A DNA stretch of 64,000 bases from Streptomyces sp. A1136 (GCF_004795055.1 NZ_SSBJ01000016.1:62001-126000), one strand, 5' to 3'. Shown: positions 8,004 through 16,745, numbered from the stretch's first letter. The notes: a model not told the origin generated them from the letters alone. Translations and numbers: made by a program.

Positions 8004-8582
8004 TCAGCTGCCGGTGGCCGACTTCCACGCGTCGACGTAGCCGGAGAGGTTCTTGTCGATGTCCGCCCAGTCCGGCTCGAAGACCTCGACACCCGTCATG
8101 ATCCTGGTGAGTTCGACGGGGTTGGCGTCGGTGGGCTTGACGTCGGTGCGGGCCGGGAAGCCGCCGCCGACCTCGCTGACCAGCTTCTGGGCGTCCTCAC
8201 CGAGCAGGTAGTCGAGGAGCTTCCGGCCGTTCTCGCTGTGCGGGGCCTTGGCGACCAGACCGGGCGCGTACGGGAGGGCGAAGGTGGTGGGCGTGCCGCC
8301 GTCCTTGGCCGGGAACCAGATCCCGAGGTTCGGCATGGCCTTGGACTGCGCGTAGTTCATCTGGACATCACCGCGACGAGCAGCTCGCCCTTGTGGTGAC
8401 ATGACGGCGCCGGGACCTGACGCGGACCCGGCCGGTACCGGCGCCGCGGCCGTGGTCTTGCCCGAGCCGGAGGGGCCCGGCAGCGCCATCACCTCGCCCG
8501 GCTCGGCGGTGAGGTCGAGCCGGTCCAGGACGGTGGTGCCGTGATAGGCGACCGAGACCGAGTCGAAGCGGATGCCGCTCAC
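8004..8582 (-). pseudogene. Remnant of a phosphonate ABC transporter: ATPase N-terminus fused to solute-binding protein C-terminus
   Basis: The open frame of 192 codons joins two unrelated pieces. Residues 1-45 are the start of an ABC ATPase (IRFDSVSVAYHGTTVLDRL, Walker A GPSGSGKTT). From about residue 72 it reads like the last third of a periplasmic solute-binding protein (MNYAQSKAMPNLGIWFPAK ... PYAPGLVAKAPHSENGRKLL ... ARTDVKPTDANP). The rest of the ATPase, any permease and the front of the binding protein are missing. Around 8361-8395 another frame reads HKGELLVAVMS, so the binding-protein part also seems frameshifted. The GTG start overlaps the hydrolase stop by 4 bases. It is unlikely to work in transport. 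Confidence 0.8.
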
Positions 8583-9283
8583 GCCGACTCCACCAACAGG
8601 GCCGGGAGTTCGGCGACCGAGTCGAGGACGTGGGTGGCGCCGTTGCCGGTCAGCGCCTCACGGTCGTGCGCGCCGGTCAGGACACCGGCCACGATCCCGG
8701 CGCCCGCGCGGACACCGCTGAGCATGTCGTACGCCGTGTCGCCGACGACCACGGTCTGTCGTACGTCGGCCACCGCGCCGGTGCGCAGGAACGCGGCCAG
8801 CACCATGTCGGGGTAGGGCCGGCCCCGGCCGCCGGCGTCGGCGGGGCAGAGGGTGAGGTCGGCCAGGTTCCGCCAGCCGAGGGCGTCGAGGATGGCGTCC
8901 TGGGTGACGCGGGCGAAGCCGGTGGTCAGGACGACGGTGCGACCGTCGGCGCGGAGCTCGGCGATGGCTTCCGCGGCGCCGGGGACCGGGGCGATCAGAT
9001 CGGCGCCGACCAGTTCCCCGTACGCCTCCTCGAAGGCGGAGTTGGCGCGCCGCGCGAGCTCCTCCGTACCGAACAGGTGCCGGAAGACGGAGATCTTCGA
9101 CTCGCCCATGGTGTCGCGGACGTACCGGAGCTTGGCCGCGTGCTCGGCGCTGCCCGGCTCGACACCCATGCGTTCGGCGGCGCGTTCGAAGGCTCGCTCG
9201 ACGAGGCCGCCGTCGCGGACGGTGGTGCCGGCCATGTCGAGGACGACGAGGTCGCGGGTTCCGGTGGTGTTCGTATCTGTCAT
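8579..9283 (-). CDS. Phosphonatase-like HAD hydrolase (PhnX-related)
   Basis: The protein has 234 residues. The nucleophile motif LVVLDMAGTTV has the D-x-A-G-T-T form of phosphonoacetaldehyde hydrolases. Later motifs are VVLTTGFARVT and VVVGDTAYDMLSGVRAGA. The family (often named phosphonatase-like hydrolase, TIGR03351) accompanies 2-aminoethylphosphonate genes and should cleave a C-P bond of an aldehyde intermediate or a related phosphate ester. ATG 9283 lies 5 bases after the FAD oxidoreductase stop and the 3' end overlaps the transporter remnant by 4 bases, so it is in one operon. Confidence 0.85.
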   Translation of the reverse strand: MTDTNTTGTRDLVVLDMAGTTVRDGGLVERAFERAAERMGVEPGSAEHAAKLRYVRDTMGESKISVFRHLFGTEELARRANSAFEEAYGELVGADLIAPVPGAAEAIAELRADGRTVVLTTGFARVTQDAILDALGWRNLADLTLCPADAGGRGRPYPDMVLAAFLRTGAVADVRQTVVVGDTAYDMLSGVRAGAGIVAGVLTGAHDREALTGNGATHVLDSVAELPALLVESA

Positions 9284-9288
9284 TTCGG

Positions 9289-10410
9289 CTACCAGCCCAG
9301 TTCGTTCGCGGTGGTCTCGGCTATGGCGGGCGAGCAGGTCATGCCGCGCCCGCCGGGTCCGGTCACCAGCCACACGCCGTCGGCGACCTGCCGGCGGTGG
9401 ACGACGCGGGTGGTGTCGGTGCATTGCGCGTACACGCCCGCCCAACGGCGGCGGATCGCCGGCAGCGGGCGGCCCAGGAAGGACTCGACCACCTCGGTGA
9501 GGTGCTCGTAGGGGTCTTCGACGGTGTCGAACGCGAAGGGGTGCTCGTACTCGTGCGTGTCCCCGATCGTCAATCCGCCGTCTTGGCGCTGGACCATCAG
9601 CAGCTGCATGTTGTGCGCGGCGGCGATCGGCGCCTGCCGCTGCCCGGCGTTCAGGTCGTCGAGGGCCTGTGACCGGTACGCGGGGTAGTAGCGGAAGCTG
9701 TCCGCGTCCGCGACGGAGGTGGTCAACGGCTCGCCGAGCGGGGCGGTCTGCATCATCTGGAGCCGGACGCGACGGACGGGCAGGTCCGGGTCCAGCTCGC
9801 GCACCAGGCCGGACAGCCAGGCGCCGGTGGCGAGGATGACGACGTCACCGCGGTGGACTTCACCGTGGTCGTCGCGGACCGCGCCGGTCCCGACGACCTC
9901 GCGCACCTCTCGTCCGGGCAGGAAGGTGTACCGGCCGGTGGCGCGCAGGGCCTCGCGCAGGTGGAGCTGGGCGGTGCGCGGCTCGACCGCCGCGTCCCGC
10001 TCGCACCACAGGGCGGCCTCGAAGGAGCCGCGCAGGGCCGGGTTGATCGCCCGGGCCTCCTCCGCGGTGACGATCCCGTAGCCGCGTGCGGTGGCGTCCG
10101 GGCGGGCCACGGCCGCTTCGGCGACGGCGAGTTCGCGGGGGTTGCGGACCGGGGTGAGGGAGCCGATGGCGCGGAAGCCCAGGCCCGGCACCCGCGCGCC
10201 GATCCGCTCCCAGAGCTCGCGGGCGCGCAGGGCGGTGTCGAGCTCTTCGCCCCCGGCTCGTCCACTCACCCAGATCTGGCCGAAATTGCGCAGGGACGCC
10301 CCGCGGGCCTCGGCTTCCCGCTCGATCTGGACGACCTCGTGGCCGCGTTCGACTGCTTGCCAGGCGTGCATGGTGCCGACCACGCCGCCTCCTACGACTG
10401 TGACTCTCAC
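9289..10410 (-). CDS. FAD-dependent amine oxidoreductase of a phosphonate cluster (TIGR03364 type)
   Basis: The protein has 373 residues. It has an N-terminal dinucleotide-binding motif (VTVVGGGVVGTMHAWQAVERG) and a DAO-like fold ending GVWLVTGPGGRGMTCSPAIAE. Relatives annotated as TIGR03364 sit beside phosphonatase-like hydrolases and are thought to oxidise aminophosphonates, giving phosphonoacetaldehyde for the next enzyme. That role is inferred from family and context. GTG 10410 places the GGGVVG motif directly at the N-terminus, as expected; a GTG three codons upstream is possible. A HutC-type operator lies in the gap before it. Confidence 0.82.
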   Translation of the reverse strand: MRVTVVGGGVVGTMHAWQAVERGHEVVQIEREAEARGASLRNFGQIWVSGRAGGEELDTALRARELWERIGARVPGLGFRAIGSLTPVRNPRELAVAEAAVARPDATARGYGIVTAEEARAINPALRGSFEAALWCERDAAVEPRTAQLHLREALRATGRYTFLPGREVREVVGTGAVRDDHGEVHRGDVVILATGAWLSGLVRELDPDLPVRRVRLQMMQTAPLGEPLTTSVADADSFRYYPAYRSQALDDLNAGQRQAPIAAAHNMQLLMVQRQDGGLTIGDTHEYEHPFAFDTVEDPYEHLTEVVESFLGRPLPAIRRRWAGVYAQCTDTTRVVHRRQVADGVWLVTGPGGRGMTCSPAIAETTANELGW

Positions 10411-10485
10411 GCGGTCCACGCTGGGCGCGGACCGTGGCCCGGGAAGGGCGGCGCGGTGGCGGTCGGGTGAACAGGCCTCGATGCT

Positions 10486-10497
10486 TGGACTAGACCC
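10486..10497. promoter_or_regulatory. Candidate operator of the HutC-type regulator
   Basis: TGGACTAGACCC differs at two positions from TGGTCTAGACCA, the pattern bound by HutC-subfamily GntR proteins such as DasR and PhnF. It lies about 76 bases upstream of the oxidoreductase start, in the 147-bp gap after the GntR gene. Confidence 0.5.
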
Positions 10498-10557
10498 GTT
10501 ATCTTTCTGTGACAAGAATACGTCCCTTTCGGTCGCTTCGATGGGGAACGGCCGAGG

Positions 10558-11328
10558 CTACTCGGGACGCAGGCGGGTCGTGAAGCTGAACCGGTCGCCA
10601 CGGTAGAGCGAACGCACCCGCTCCAGCGGGAGGCCGTCCTGGTCCCGGGAGAAGCGGTGGATCAGCAACATGGGAAGGGCGGGAGGGGTACCGATCAGCA
10701 GGGCTTCGCGGGGCGTCGCGAGGACCGTCTCCAGCTTCTCGTCGGCGTCGCCGAACGAGATCCCGAGCCGTTCGCGGAGGTACCCGTAGAAGGAGGAGTC
10801 GGGCTGGAAATCGCTGTCCAGGCGAGGCGCGCGGGCGACGCGCAGGTACGTGCTCTCCAGGCCGACGCGTTCGTCGTCGGCGAGCAGTACGCGCTCCAGG
10901 TGCCAGACGGGCTCGCCCGTCTCGGCGCCGATGCCCCGCGCCAGCTCGGACGGGCAGGGGAAACGCTCCAGTCCGATGAGGTGGCGGCCCGGCCGGCGGC
11001 CCTGGCGACGCACGCCCTCGGTGTAGCTCGCCAGGGACAGGGGCTGTTCCAGCTTGGGCCCGGCGACGACGGTCCCCCGGCCGGAGCGGCGCAGCCGGCC
11101 CTCCAGCAGCAACTCGCGCAGGGCTTGGCGGACGGTTTCGCGGGAGACCTCGTACTGCTCGGCGAGATCACGCTCGGTGGGCAGCAGACCGCCCTCTCCG
11201 AGTTCCTCGACCAAGACGGAGATGCGGGCCTTGACCGCGTAGTACTTGGGGATGCGCCCGTGCTCGGGGATGCCGGACCGCACGGCCTGTCCGGGGCGGT
11301 GGGGCTGGCTCTGGCTCTGGTGTTCCAC
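10558..11328 (-). CDS. GntR/HutC-family transcriptional regulator (phosphonate operon)
   Basis: The protein has 256 residues. A winged helix-turn-helix (PKYYAVKARISVLVEELG ... LPTERDLAEQYEVSRETVRQAL ... GRLRRSGRGTVVAGPK) is followed by a UTRA ligand domain (EPVWHLERVLLADDERVGLE ... PMLLIHRFSRDQDGLPLERV). Being the first gene of the phosphonate operon, it probably represses it until an aminophosphonate or its product binds the UTRA domain. GTG 11328 is the start used here but its ribosome binding site is weak; GTG 11283 is an alternative. Confidence 0.85.
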   Translation of the reverse strand: MEHQSQSQPHRPGQAVRSGIPEHGRIPKYYAVKARISVLVEELGEGGLLPTERDLAEQYEVSRETVRQALRELLLEGRLRRSGRGTVVAGPKLEQPLSLASYTEGVRRQGRRPGRHLIGLERFPCPSELARGIGAETGEPVWHLERVLLADDERVGLESTYLRVARAPRLDSDFQPDSSFYGYLRERLGISFGDADEKLETVLATPREALLIGTPPALPMLLIHRFSRDQDGLPLERVRSLYRGDRFSFTTRLRPE

Positions 11329-11357
11329 CCTCGGACTGTACGTCGGCCGGGTGTACG

Positions 11358-12158
11358 TCAGCCGTCGGCGTGGGAGCCTTCGACGCCGGCGCCGTCGACG
11401 CGGGAGCCTTCGGCCCGGGCGCGCAGCCTGCGGGCGCCGAGCAGCAGCGCACCGCCGGTGGCGAGGGTGGCGACGGCGGCCGCGGCGGACACCCAGGGGC
11501 GGGGGCCGGTGTGGGCCAGCGAGCCCGCCTCGACCGCCTCGTCCTCCGGTCCCTCGACGGAGAACCGGTAGCCGCCCGCCTCGCCCACCCAGTCCCCGTC
11601 GTCGCCCTTGCGCTGGACGACGGCCGCGTCGGCGAGGACCTCGCCGTGGGGGGCGTCGGCGGCGAAGGCGAGCGAGACGCGGACCGTACGGGAGCCGCCG
11701 GCGCCGATGGTGAACCCGGTGAAGGCCTCGCCGCCGTCGAACACGGCGATGATCTCGTCGCGGTCGCTGCGTTCGAGGGTGACGGGGTGGGGGCCGTCGG
11801 GGGTCTCGAAGTCCATCCGGAGGTGGGCGGGGCGCAGGGTGCGGGCCTTGTCCGTGAAGACGAGGACGGGGTGGATGGCGGTGCACGTGCCGGCGGTGGT
11901 GTTGGTCAGGTCCAGGAACCAGGTCTGCGGACCGCCGCCGGTGCGGTACACGGCCGGGCCGCCGCGGATGCGGGCACCGATGGGGAAGGCGCTGCTCTTG
12001 GCGTCGCCGCAGGTGGCCTTCGCGCGCGAGGGCAGCGCGGGGGCGGGGCGGGCGCCGCCGCCGTTGCCGATGTCGGCGGAGGCGGGGCCGGGCGTGAGCA
12101 GGCAGAGGAACGCGGCGGCCAACAGGGCGGGAGGGGCAAGGGCTTCGCGCAGTCGCAT
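11358..12158 (-). CDS. LAHTG cell-wall-anchored surface protein
   Basis: The protein has 266 residues with a signal peptide (about 1-29, cleavage ASA-DI) and an Ig-like extracellular region with two Cys (ATCGDAK, AGTCTAI). The C-terminal sorting signal is LAHTG (214-218), a membrane span (VSAAAAVATLATGGALLLGA) and a basic tail. LAxTG is the motif recognised by class E sortases, one of which is encoded at 17192-18028. The start is ATG 12158 with AAGG upstream. It has its own promoter region; the neighbouring GntR gene starts 29 bases downstream. Its role on the surface is unknown. Confidence 0.8.
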   Translation of the reverse strand: MRLREALAPPALLAAAFLCLLTPGPASADIGNGGGARPAPALPSRAKATCGDAKSSAFPIGARIRGGPAVYRTGGGPQTWFLDLTNTTAGTCTAIHPVLVFTDKARTLRPAHLRMDFETPDGPHPVTLERSDRDEIIAVFDGGEAFTGFTIGAGGSRTVRVSLAFAADAPHGEVLADAAVVQRKGDDGDWVGEAGGYRFSVEGPEDEAVEAGSLAHTGPRPWVSAAAAVATLATGGALLLGARRLRARAEGSRVDGAGVEGSHADG

Positions 12159-12379
12159 GGAGGACCTTCGCAGCTCGCCGGACGGAAAAATTGATGATCG
12201 GACGAGGCGACAATCACCCCGCTCCGCCCGGCACTCTCCCACGCCCCCACCCCACCGGGCCCCAGCCGCGCGCGCGGCACCCCCCTTTACGCCTGATCGG
12301 ACGCGGCGGACCCCACCGGCCCGGGCGGACGAATCCGGCCCCGCCGGACCGCCCCGGCCCACCGACAGGCTCGGGCGCG

Positions 12380-13474
12380 TCAGACCCCCCGCCCGAACAC
12401 CGGTCCCAGCACGAGTTCCGCCGCCCCCTCCGACACCCCGGTCCCGACCGCGGCCACCACCGGCGCGGCCCCCGTCCGGCGTCGGCCCAGCACCGCCCGA
12501 ACCCCCTCCACGAACACCCCCGGCTCCGCCTCCACCACCCGGCCGCCCAGCAGCACCCGGTCCACGTCCAGCAACGCCACCACGTTCGCCGCCCCCTCCC
12601 CGAGCACCCGCGCGGCCGCCGCGAGATCCCCCCGTTCCAGCGCCGCCAGGCACAACGCCTCCGCGCAGCCCCGCCCCCCGCACCTGCACGGCGGTCCGTC
12701 CAGCTCCAACACCTGGTGCCCGAACTCCCCCGCCAGCGAGCGCGGCCCCCGGAACACCGCACCGTCCAGCCACAGCCCCGCCCCCAGACCGGTCCCGAGG
12801 TGCAGGTACACGCAGTTGCCGGGGTCGCGCCCGGCCGCCCCCGCCACCCCCGCGTTGGTGTCCTTGTCCACCACCACGACCGGCGCGGTCGCCGACAACC
12901 GCCTGGCCAGCGCCTCCCGCAGCGGGAACCCCTCCCACTGCGGGAATCCCGTCACCCGCCCCAGCACCCCGTCCCGCCAGTCCAGCGGGCCCGGCGCCGC
13001 GACGCCCACCCCCAGCAGCGGCGCCCCCGCCCCGCCCGGGACGGAAACCCGATCGAGGGCCCGTAGCACCGCCTCCACCGCCGCGTCCGGTCCCGCCGCG
13101 AAGTCCAACGGGCCGCACCACCGCGCGAGGACGCCTCCCGCCAGGTCGACCCGCACGGCCGTCAGTTCGTCGCGGTCCATGTACACGCCCACCGCGTGGC
13201 GTGCGTCCGGGACCAGCCGCAGCAGGGTCCGCGGCTTGCCGCCCGTCGACGCGCCCCTGCCGGCCTCCGCCACCAGGCCCTCCGCCGCCAGCCGGGCTGT
13301 GATCTTGCTGACGGCCTGGGGGGTGAGCCCCGTACGGTCCGCGAGGTCGGCGCGGCCCAGCCCACCGGACCCCGCGCCGCGCAGCAGGCCGAGGAGCAGC
13401 GCCTCGTTGTGCCCGCGCACCGCCGGCAGGTTCACCCCGCCGCGGCCCCCGCCGTCCCGATTGCCCCGGTTCAC
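12380..13474 (-). CDS. ROK-family transcriptional regulator
   Basis: The protein has 364 residues. An N-terminal winged helix (GHNEALLLGLLRGAG, ADLADRTGLTPQAVSKITARL) is joined to a sugar-kinase-like ROK domain with GVGVAAPGPLDW and the zinc motif CRCGGRGCAEAL. It lacks an obvious full kinase catalytic set beyond DKDTNAG, as usual for repressors of this family (NagC, XylR). It is divergent from the Gfo/Idh/MocA gene across 50 bases, which contain CAACA-CT-GTTG dyad symmetry and are a likely operator. The effector is probably a sugar or sugar phosphate. Confidence 0.88.
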   Translation of the reverse strand: MNRGNRDGGGRGGVNLPAVRGHNEALLLGLLRGAGSGGLGRADLADRTGLTPQAVSKITARLAAEGLVAEAGRGASTGGKPRTLLRLVPDARHAVGVYMDRDELTAVRVDLAGGVLARWCGPLDFAAGPDAAVEAVLRALDRVSVPGGAGAPLLGVGVAAPGPLDWRDGVLGRVTGFPQWEGFPLREALARRLSATAPVVVVDKDTNAGVAGAAGRDPGNCVYLHLGTGLGAGLWLDGAVFRGPRSLAGEFGHQVLELDGPPCRCGGRGCAEALCLAALERGDLAAAARVLGEGAANVVALLDVDRVLLGGRVVEAEPGVFVEGVRAVLGRRRTGAAPVVAAVGTGVSEGAAELVLGPVFGRGV

Positions 13475-13524
13475 CCCGCCGCCTCTCCTTGCACTTCCGC
13501 AACACTGTTGTCAAAGTATGACCC

Positions 13525-14640
13525 ATGCCCCTGAACGCCACCTCCCCCCTCCGCGTCGGACTCGTCGGCTACGGACTGGCCGGTTCCGTCTTCCACGCGC
13601 CCCTCGTTACCGCCACCGAAGGACTCGTCCTCGACGTGGTCGTCACCTCCGATCCCGAGCGCCGGGCCCAGGCCCGCGAGGCGTACCCCGGCGTCCGGAT
13701 CGCCGAGTCCGCCGCCGAGCTCTGGGAGGGCGGGGGCGGGGCCGATCCCGTGGACCTCGTCGTCATCGCCTCCCCCAACAAGACGCACGTCCCCCTCGCC
13801 CGGGCCGCCCTCACCGCCGGTGTCCCCGTCGTCGTGGACAAGCCGCTCGCCGCCACGGCCGCCGAGGCCGAGGAACTGGCCGCACTCGCGGAGCGCACCG
13901 GCACCTTCCTGTCCGTCTTCCAGAACCGCCGCTGGGACAACGACTTCCTCACCCTGCGCCGGCTCCTGGCCGAGGGCGAACTCGGCGATGTCCAGCGCTT
14001 CGAGTCCCGCTTCGAGCGGTGGCGGCCCCAGCTCAAGGGCGGGTGGCGGGAGTCGGGGGCGCCGGAGGAGATCGGCGGGCTGCTGTACGACCTGGGCAGC
14101 CACGTGGTGGACCAGGCGCTGGTGCTCTTCGGCCCGGCGGTACGGGTCTACGCGGAGACCGACGTGCGCCGCGCGGGCGCGGAGGCGGACGACGACACCT
14201 TCATCGCGATCACGCACGCGGGCGGCGTCCGGTCGCACCTGTACGTCAGCGCGACCACCGCCCAGCTCGGTCCGCGCTTTCGGGTGCTCGGCTCGCGCGC
14301 CGGCTGGGTCAAGTACGGCCTGGACCCCCAGGAGGCGGCGCTGCGCGAGGGGCTGCGGCCGGGGGCGGACGACGGCAGGGCGTGGGGCGTGGAGCCGGAG
14401 CACCTGTGGGGCCGACTGGGCGCCGGCGAATCGCCTCTGACCGGCGGGGGAACCCCCGTGCCGACCGTGCCGGGCGACTACCCGGCGTACTACGCGGCGG
14501 TGGCCGACGCCCTGCGCGAGGGCGAGCCGGCCCCGGTGACGGCGCGTGAGGCGGCGCACTGCCTGGCCGTGCTGGAGGCGGCCCGCCGGTCGTCGGACGA
14601 GGGCGTCACGGTGACGCTCGCGCTCGCCGACCCGGCGTAA
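13525..14640 (+). CDS. Gfo/Idh/MocA-family NAD(P)-dependent oxidoreductase
   Basis: The protein has 371 residues. The Rossmann start is LRVGLVGYGLAGSVFHAPL, the EKP-like motif appears as VVDKPLAAT, and the C-terminal substrate domain has GGLLYDLGSHVVDQAL with the conserved D-x-x-x-H. The length is normal. Such enzymes act on sugars, inositols or similar polyols. No clear Shine-Dalgarno precedes ATG 13525, and the intergenic space to the divergent ROK gene is only 50 bases, so the transcript may be leaderless or nearly so. It is probably regulated by the ROK protein. The substrate cannot be told. Confidence 0.87.
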   Translation: MPLNATSPLRVGLVGYGLAGSVFHAPLVTATEGLVLDVVVTSDPERRAQAREAYPGVRIAESAAELWEGGGGADPVDLVVIASPNKTHVPLARAALTAGVPVVVDKPLAATAAEAEELAALAERTGTFLSVFQNRRWDNDFLTLRRLLAEGELGDVQRFESRFERWRPQLKGGWRESGAPEEIGGLLYDLGSHVVDQALVLFGPAVRVYAETDVRRAGAEADDDTFIAITHAGGVRSHLYVSATTAQLGPRFRVLGSRAGWVKYGLDPQEAALREGLRPGADDGRAWGVEPEHLWGRLGAGESPLTGGGTPVPTVPGDYPAYYAAVADALREGEPAPVTAREAAHCLAVLEAARRSSDEGVTVTLALADPA

Positions 14641-14714
14641 GGGCGCCGGCCCGGGCGGGACGGCCACGACCCGACCGGCACCGGCAGGCAGCGGGCGGGC
14701 GGGCGGCAGGAAAC

Positions 14715-14744
14715 GGGGCGGGCCGCCCCCCGGGGGCCCGCCCC
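14715..14744. terminator. Bidirectional terminator between convergent genes
   Basis: The arms GGGGCGGGCC and GGCCCGCCCC are 10 bp each, with a 10-base loop, midway between the oxidoreductase and the FAH-family gene, which point at each other. Confidence 0.6.
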
Positions 14745-14808
14745 TCCCGCGCCGCCGACCCGATCGCCGGCCCGCTTCCGGCCCGGGGCCGATCCGATCG
14801 TCGTCCGG

Positions 14809-15669
14809 TCAGGCGCCCTTGAACTCCTGGCGCTGGCGCCCGAGACCGTCGATCTCGACCTCCACGACGTCACCGGCGCGGAGGTAGGGCTTGGGCTCGG
14901 GCTGCCCCATGGCCACGCCCGCCGGGGTGCCCGTGACGATGACGTCACCGGGGTAGAGGGTCATGAACTGGCTCAGGTATCGGACGACCTCCCCGACCGG
15001 GAAGATCTGGTCCGAGGTGTTGCCGTCCTGCTTGAGTTCGCCGTTGACCCAGAGCCGGACGCCGAGGTCCTGCGGGTCCGCGACCTCGTCGGCGGTCACC
15101 AGCCAGGGGCCGAGCGGGGTGAAGGTCTCGCAGTTCTTGCCCTTGTCCCAGGTACCGCCGCGCTCTATCTGGAACTCGCGCTCCGATACGTCGTTGACCA
15201 GCGTGTACCCGCCCACGTGCGCCAGCCCCTCCTCGGCGGAGGCGAGGTAGCGGGCGGTGGCGCCGATGACCACGCCGAGCTCGGCCTCCCAGTCCGTCTT
15301 CACGCTGCCGCGCGGGATGAGGACCGTGTCGTCCGGGCCCACGACCGTGTCCGGCGCCTTGAGGAACAGGATCGGTTCGGCCGGCGGCTCGGCGCCGATC
15401 TCGGCGGCGTGCCCGAAGTAGTTCAGTCCGATGCCCACGACCTTGCCGATGCGGCCGATCGGTGAACCCACGCGCAACCCTTCGGCGTCGAGTGCGGGGA
15501 GTTCCCCGGGCGCCGCCGCCGCGTCCCGTACCCGGGACAGCGCGGAGTCGTCGGCGAGGAGCGCGCCGTCCACATCCGTGATCAGCCCGGACAGGTCCCG
15601 CAGGGTTCCGTCCTGGTCGAGCAGCGCGGGGCGCTCCGACCCGACGGGTCCGACACGCAGCAGCTTCAT
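14809..15669 (-). CDS. Fumarylacetoacetate hydrolase (FAH) family enzyme
   Basis: The protein has 286 residues. The family core begins IGKVVGIGLNYFGHAAEIG and continues with LFLKAPDTVVGPDD, DWEAELGVVIG (metal-binding Glu), YTLVNDVSEREFQ and DVIVTGTPAGVAMGQ. These metal-dependent enzymes hydrolyse or decarboxylate beta-diketo acids or hydrate 2-keto-pentenoates in aromatic or sugar-acid breakdown. The exact substrate is unknown. ATG 15669 is preferred over the ATG two codons upstream because GGGAG sits 8 bases before it. A compound inverted repeat about 75-110 bases upstream probably controls it. Confidence 0.88.
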   Translation of the reverse strand: MKLLRVGPVGSERPALLDQDGTLRDLSGLITDVDGALLADDSALSRVRDAAAAPGELPALDAEGLRVGSPIGRIGKVVGIGLNYFGHAAEIGAEPPAEPILFLKAPDTVVGPDDTVLIPRGSVKTDWEAELGVVIGATARYLASAEEGLAHVGGYTLVNDVSEREFQIERGGTWDKGKNCETFTPLGPWLVTADEVADPQDLGVRLWVNGELKQDGNTSDQIFPVGEVVRYLSQFMTLYPGDVIVTGTPAGVAMGQPEPKPYLRAGDVVEVEIDGLGRQRQEFKGA

Positions 15670-15741
15670 GGGCATTCTCCCGTGGTCGAGGGTGGTCGGC
15701 CCATGGGCATGCCCCGGGCCGGACGATGGGTTGCGGCCATC

Positions 15742-15779
15742 GGAGGATTGGCCGATCCTCCAAGAAGTCCGGCCAATCC
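15742..15779. promoter_or_regulatory. Nested inverted repeats upstream of the FAH-family gene
   Basis: GGAGGAT (15742-15748) and ATCCTCC (15755-15761) form one perfect dyad. GGATTGGCC (15745-15753) and GGCCAATCC (15771-15779) form a second, overlapping one. The arrangement suggests a repressor binding site with two competing half-site pairs, or an mRNA leader that can fold in two ways. Confidence 0.55.
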
Positions 15780-15853
15780 GCAAGACCCTGTTCACGGACT
15801 GGAACGCCGCCCTGCGTCGGCCCACCCCCCGGCCGCTGCGCAGCCGCCCTCCG

Positions 15854-16558
15854 TCAACCCCGCGCCGGTGCCGGACGCCGTTGCAGCCAGGCGCGCTCGG
15901 CCACCGACCACGCCGTGGTGGTCAGCAGGTAGAGCCCGGCGGCGAGCGGTACGACGGCGGCGGTGATCAGCGTTCCGAACGACAGCAGGGGCAGTACGCC
16001 ACCCAGCTTCCGCATCGCCGCCTCCTGCTCGGCGGACAACGCCCCCGCGCCCCCTCCCGGCAGGCCGCGACCGGCGACCGCCGCCTTCACCCCGGAACCG
16101 GAACCGGAACCACCGCCGGATCCGACCTCCACAGCCGCTGCCCGGGCCGCGCGGCGCCCCCGGACCGCGCTCCAGGCCGCCACCGCCGCGATCGCCGCGA
16201 AGAGACCGAGGAAGACGAGCCCGGGCGCTCCGAACACCCCGCCCTGAGCGAGCGCGTCGGCCCACCGGTCCCCCAGGGGCGCGGCGAGCAGCCGGTGCCC
16301 CAGCAGCTCGTTGCCCGTCCCGCCGACCTCCGGCGAGGAGAACACGCGGTACATGACGTAGAACACCGGCAGCTGCAACAGCGCGGGCAGGCAGCCGGCC
16401 ATCGGCGTCGCACCGCGGACGGCCGCCCGGCTCAGCGGGTGCAGCGCGAGGCGCACGAGCACGGTGAACAGCACGATCGCCACAGCGGTCGCGGACTCGG
16501 CCAGTACCGGCTCCAACAGCCGGCCCAGCTCGGCAACAAGGTGGGTGAAAACGGACAC
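15854..16558 (-). CDS. YidC/Oxa1-family membrane insertase paralogue
   Basis: The protein has 234 residues with about five hydrophobic segments. VLFTVLVRLALHPLSRAAVRG matches the first conserved YidC helix with its key Arg, and GCLPALLQLPVFYVMYRVFSS matches the second. It lacks a signal sequence and large periplasmic domain, as Gram-positive members do. The main yidC lies near oriC in streptomycetes, so this is a second copy. The Gly/Ser-rich loop (VGSGGGSGSGSGV) is unusual. A DUF6412 gene lies upstream on the same strand. Confidence 0.85.
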   Translation of the reverse strand: MSVFTHLVAELGRLLEPVLAESATAVAIVLFTVLVRLALHPLSRAAVRGATPMAGCLPALLQLPVFYVMYRVFSSPEVGGTGNELLGHRLLAAPLGDRWADALAQGGVFGAPGLVFLGLFAAIAAVAAWSAVRGRRAARAAAVEVGSGGGSGSGSGVKAAVAGRGLPGGGAGALSAEQEAAMRKLGGVLPLLSFGTLITAAVVPLAAGLYLLTTTAWSVAERAWLQRRPAPARG

Positions 16559-16693
16559 GCGGGCCCTCCGAAGGGTCTCGTCGAACGTCGAAAGAAATGC
16601 GTTTCGGCGTGACGACCCGCGAGGGGCGACGACAGATGATCAGTGAGCGGAAGGCGGGTGCCGGCAACCGGCTGCCACCCGACCGGTACCACC

Positions 16694-16721
16694 GGCCAAG
16701 GCATACCGGCCAAGGCATACC
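16694..16721. repeat. Tandem 14-bp repeat, two copies
   Basis: GGCCAAGGCATACC is repeated head to tail at 16694 and 16708 with no gap. It lies in the 187-bp gap between the DUF6412 and yidC-like genes, and could be paired regulator half-sites in front of the yidC-like gene. Confidence 0.6.
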
Positions 16722-16745
16722 GGGCCGGCCATGTATTGCGCGCCC

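Noticed and set aside
8004..8582. A complete small ABC ATPase
   Set aside because: Only Walker A is present; the signature, Walker B and switch His are missing, and the rest matches a binding protein.
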